Positions 62,932 through 64,000 of a stretch of DNA of 64,000 bases are shown piece by piece; position 1 is the first letter of the stretch, and each line of letters begins with the position of its first letter. The DNA comes from Rhabdochromatium marinum (GTDB lineage: Bacteria > Pseudomonadota > Gammaproteobacteria > Chromatiales > Chromatiaceae). The notes under the pieces were generated by a model, which was given only the letters and a program-made list of their open reading frames with translations, had not been told where the DNA came from and searched no databases. Where the stretch lies: positions 1-64,000 of the forward strand of contig NZ_NRRS01000003.1 in assembly GCF_016583795.1 (NCBI RefSeq). Direction: 5' to 3'. The translations under genes and the position numbers were made by a program.

Positions 62932-63765
62932 ATGCTCATGGCCCCAACCAACACCCACACCGGCTCCCAGTCCCATGCGGTGGCATCCATTCCAGAACCC
63001 GCCGCCACTGACCCGCGCGACAGCGATTTTCAATTTCGCCCCATCGGGTACATTCGCTCGCCCTTTGATGACAAATTCGGCATCCCCCGACAGGCACGCT
63101 TGGCGCCTGCAGCTCAGGCACGTCTGGAACTGTTGCCACCCTATGATCGTGATGAGGCTTGCAGCGGACTGGAGGGCTTCTCGCATCTGTGGCTCTTGTT
63201 TGTCTTCCATCAGGATTGTCTGACGGCTGGCTGGCAGCCCATGGTACGCCCGCCGCGTCTGGGGGGACGAGCCAAGGTTGGTGTCTTTGCCAGCCGCGCG
63301 CCCTATCGACCCAATCCCATCGGCCTGTCAGCGGTGGAGTATCATGGACGTGTACGCGAGCGCAGTGGTTTGGTCTTGCACCTGGGCGGGGTCGATCTGC
63401 TCGACGGCACGCCGGTGCTGGATATCAAGCCCTATGTTCCCTATGCCGATGCCGTGCCGGAAGCCAGTCAGGGCTTTGCCCAGGCTCCGCAGGAGGCACG
63501 CTGGCCCGTGCGCTTTAGCCCCCAGGCCCAGCGGGAACTCAGCCAGGCTGACCCGGAGAACCGGTTACAATTACAGGCACTGATTGAGCAAATTATCGGA
63601 CTCGACCCCCGCCCCGGTTATATGGATCGCTACCCGGAACGCAATGTTTTCGCCATGCGCTTGCATGGCTGTGATATCCAATGGAAAATTGCGACCGGGC
63701 ATGCCCTGGTGACCCGCATCATCGCCGGCACGCAGCAGCGCCCATCGGGCTATACTCGGGTGTAA
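62932..63765 (+). CDS. tsaA: tRNA (adenine(37)-N6)-methyltransferase TsaA/TrmO
   Basis: TrmO methylates N6-threonylcarbamoyladenosine 37 of tRNA-Thr with SAM. The product (277 residues) has the TsaA beta-barrel domain (about 38-175): FQFRPIGYIRSPFDDKFGIPRQ, SHLWLLFVFHQD, VGVFASRAPYRPNPIGLSAVE and DLLDGTPVLDIKPYVPYAD. The C-terminal domain (about 180-277) is that of the long E. coli type. The N-terminal 35 residues are variable; ATG 62932 or 62938 may be used. It is divergent from purL with a 164-base gap. Confidence 0.93.
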   Translation: MLMAPTNTHTGSQSHAVASIPEPAATDPRDSDFQFRPIGYIRSPFDDKFGIPRQARLAPAAQARLELLPPYDRDEACSGLEGFSHLWLLFVFHQDCLTAGWQPMVRPPRLGGRAKVGVFASRAPYRPNPIGLSAVEYHGRVRERSGLVLHLGGVDLLDGTPVLDIKPYVPYADAVPEASQGFAQAPQEARWPVRFSPQAQRELSQADPENRLQLQALIEQIIGLDPRPGYMDRYPERNVFAMRLHGCDIQWKIATGHALVTRIIAGTQQRPSGYTRV

Positions 63766-63789
63766 TCGACGGGTGCAGTGCAAACGCTA

Positions 63790-64000
63790 ATGGAGAACCC
63801 CTTGCAAACACCGAAACTCAATTGGGAGCAACTGCGTCCTTTCAGCGCAGCACTCATCATCGCCGGTTTGCTGCTGCTGCAAACACTGATTGTTCCAACT
63901 TGGGTGCCCGCCTGGCTTGGCGTACTCATTTTGACCACCGCCTGGGTTATTTCCGCTTTATTGCCAAAATCATCGTCAACGCAACAGCTAAACGCATCCA
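63790..64000 (+). CDS. N-terminal part of a membrane protein (cut by window edge)
   Basis: The frame runs open from ATG 63790 to the window end, about 70 residues. It encodes a short polar start, two membrane helices separated by a tight turn (AALIIAGLLLLQTLIV and WLGVLILTTAWVISALL), then a Ser/Gln-rich stretch. This looks like the input end of a chemoreceptor or sensor protein, but the domain needed to tell lies outside. GGAG at 63793-63796 is well placed for an in-frame TTG at 63802, so the true start may be four codons later. Confidence 0.6.
   Translation, partial: MENPLQTPKLNWEQLRPFSAALIIAGLLLLQTLIVPTWVPAWLGVLILTTAWVISALLPKSSSTQQLNAS

Noticed and set aside
1-64000. CRISPR arrays, tRNA or rRNA genes
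   Set aside because: No regularly spaced repeats and no tRNA T-loop or rRNA patterns were noticed in the intergenic regions.

Overview
The window looks like chromosomal DNA of a gammaproteobacterium, most likely a purple sulfur bacterium or a relative (Chromatiales). This is inferred from gene content and not tested by search: a BLUF photoreceptor, an alpha-carboxysome-type shell protein (CsoS1D), a system I (Ccm) cytochrome c maturation cluster, PomAB-like stators, bactofilin and FtsN-like cell-envelope genes. Coding density is high, with many 4-base start/stop overlaps, and strong G+C bias creates long false antisense frames.

Layout. 1-0.9 kb: tail of an ISAzo13-type transposase, then a BLUF protein. 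0.9-8.0 kb (minus): a lipoprotein, a large PAS/GAF sensor kinase and an ammonium-transporter/PAS/GGDEF/EAL fusion. 8.2-9.9 kb (plus): PomA/PomB-like stator pair. 9.9-15.8 kb: alpha/beta hydrolase, unknown protein, lipA, an orphan csoS1D, ilvA, rpiA. 15.9-21.1 kb: bactofilin plus coiled-coil partner, a membrane-anchored degenerate SUMF1-fold protein overlapping a ketohexokinase-like gene, and DUF2333. 21.3-30.4 kb (plus): a ten-gene Mrp/Mbh-like cation antiporter operon with four NuoM/MnhD-type subunits, two lacking the TM5 glutamate. 30.4-35.3 kb (minus): rdgC, a beta-lactamase-fold lipoprotein, an APC permease and an unknown exported protein. 35.3-45.8 kb (minus): trpD2-like gene, Rieske ferredoxin, then ccmA-ccmB-ccmC-ccmD-ccmE-ccmF-ccmG-ccmH-ccmI. 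This operon is interrupted twice: by an internally deleted Uma2 (DUF820) relic between ccmB and ccmC, and by a complete IscB/omega-RNA (HEARO-type) element between ccmF and ccmG. 45.9-49.7 kb: N-carbamoylputrescine amidase and a 958-residue SF1 helicase with an N-terminal RelE-like region and ankyrin-like repeats. 49.8-55.7 kb (plus): PilR-like sigma-54 regulator, argA, argS, SPOR protein, FmdB zinc ribbon. 55.7-62.8 kb (minus): ftsY-ftsE-ftsX and purL. 62.9-64 kb: TsaA/TrmO and the start of a membrane protein.

The outstanding item is the IscB element at about 37.69-39.37 kb. It has an apparently intact RuvC/HNH nuclease, a structured upstream RNA of about 260 nt, and matching palindromic ends, but no transposase. 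It lies in the same direction as the ccm operon, so the guide portion of its RNA would be copied from the last bases of ccmF and the short spacer after it. No tRNA, rRNA or CRISPR array was seen.
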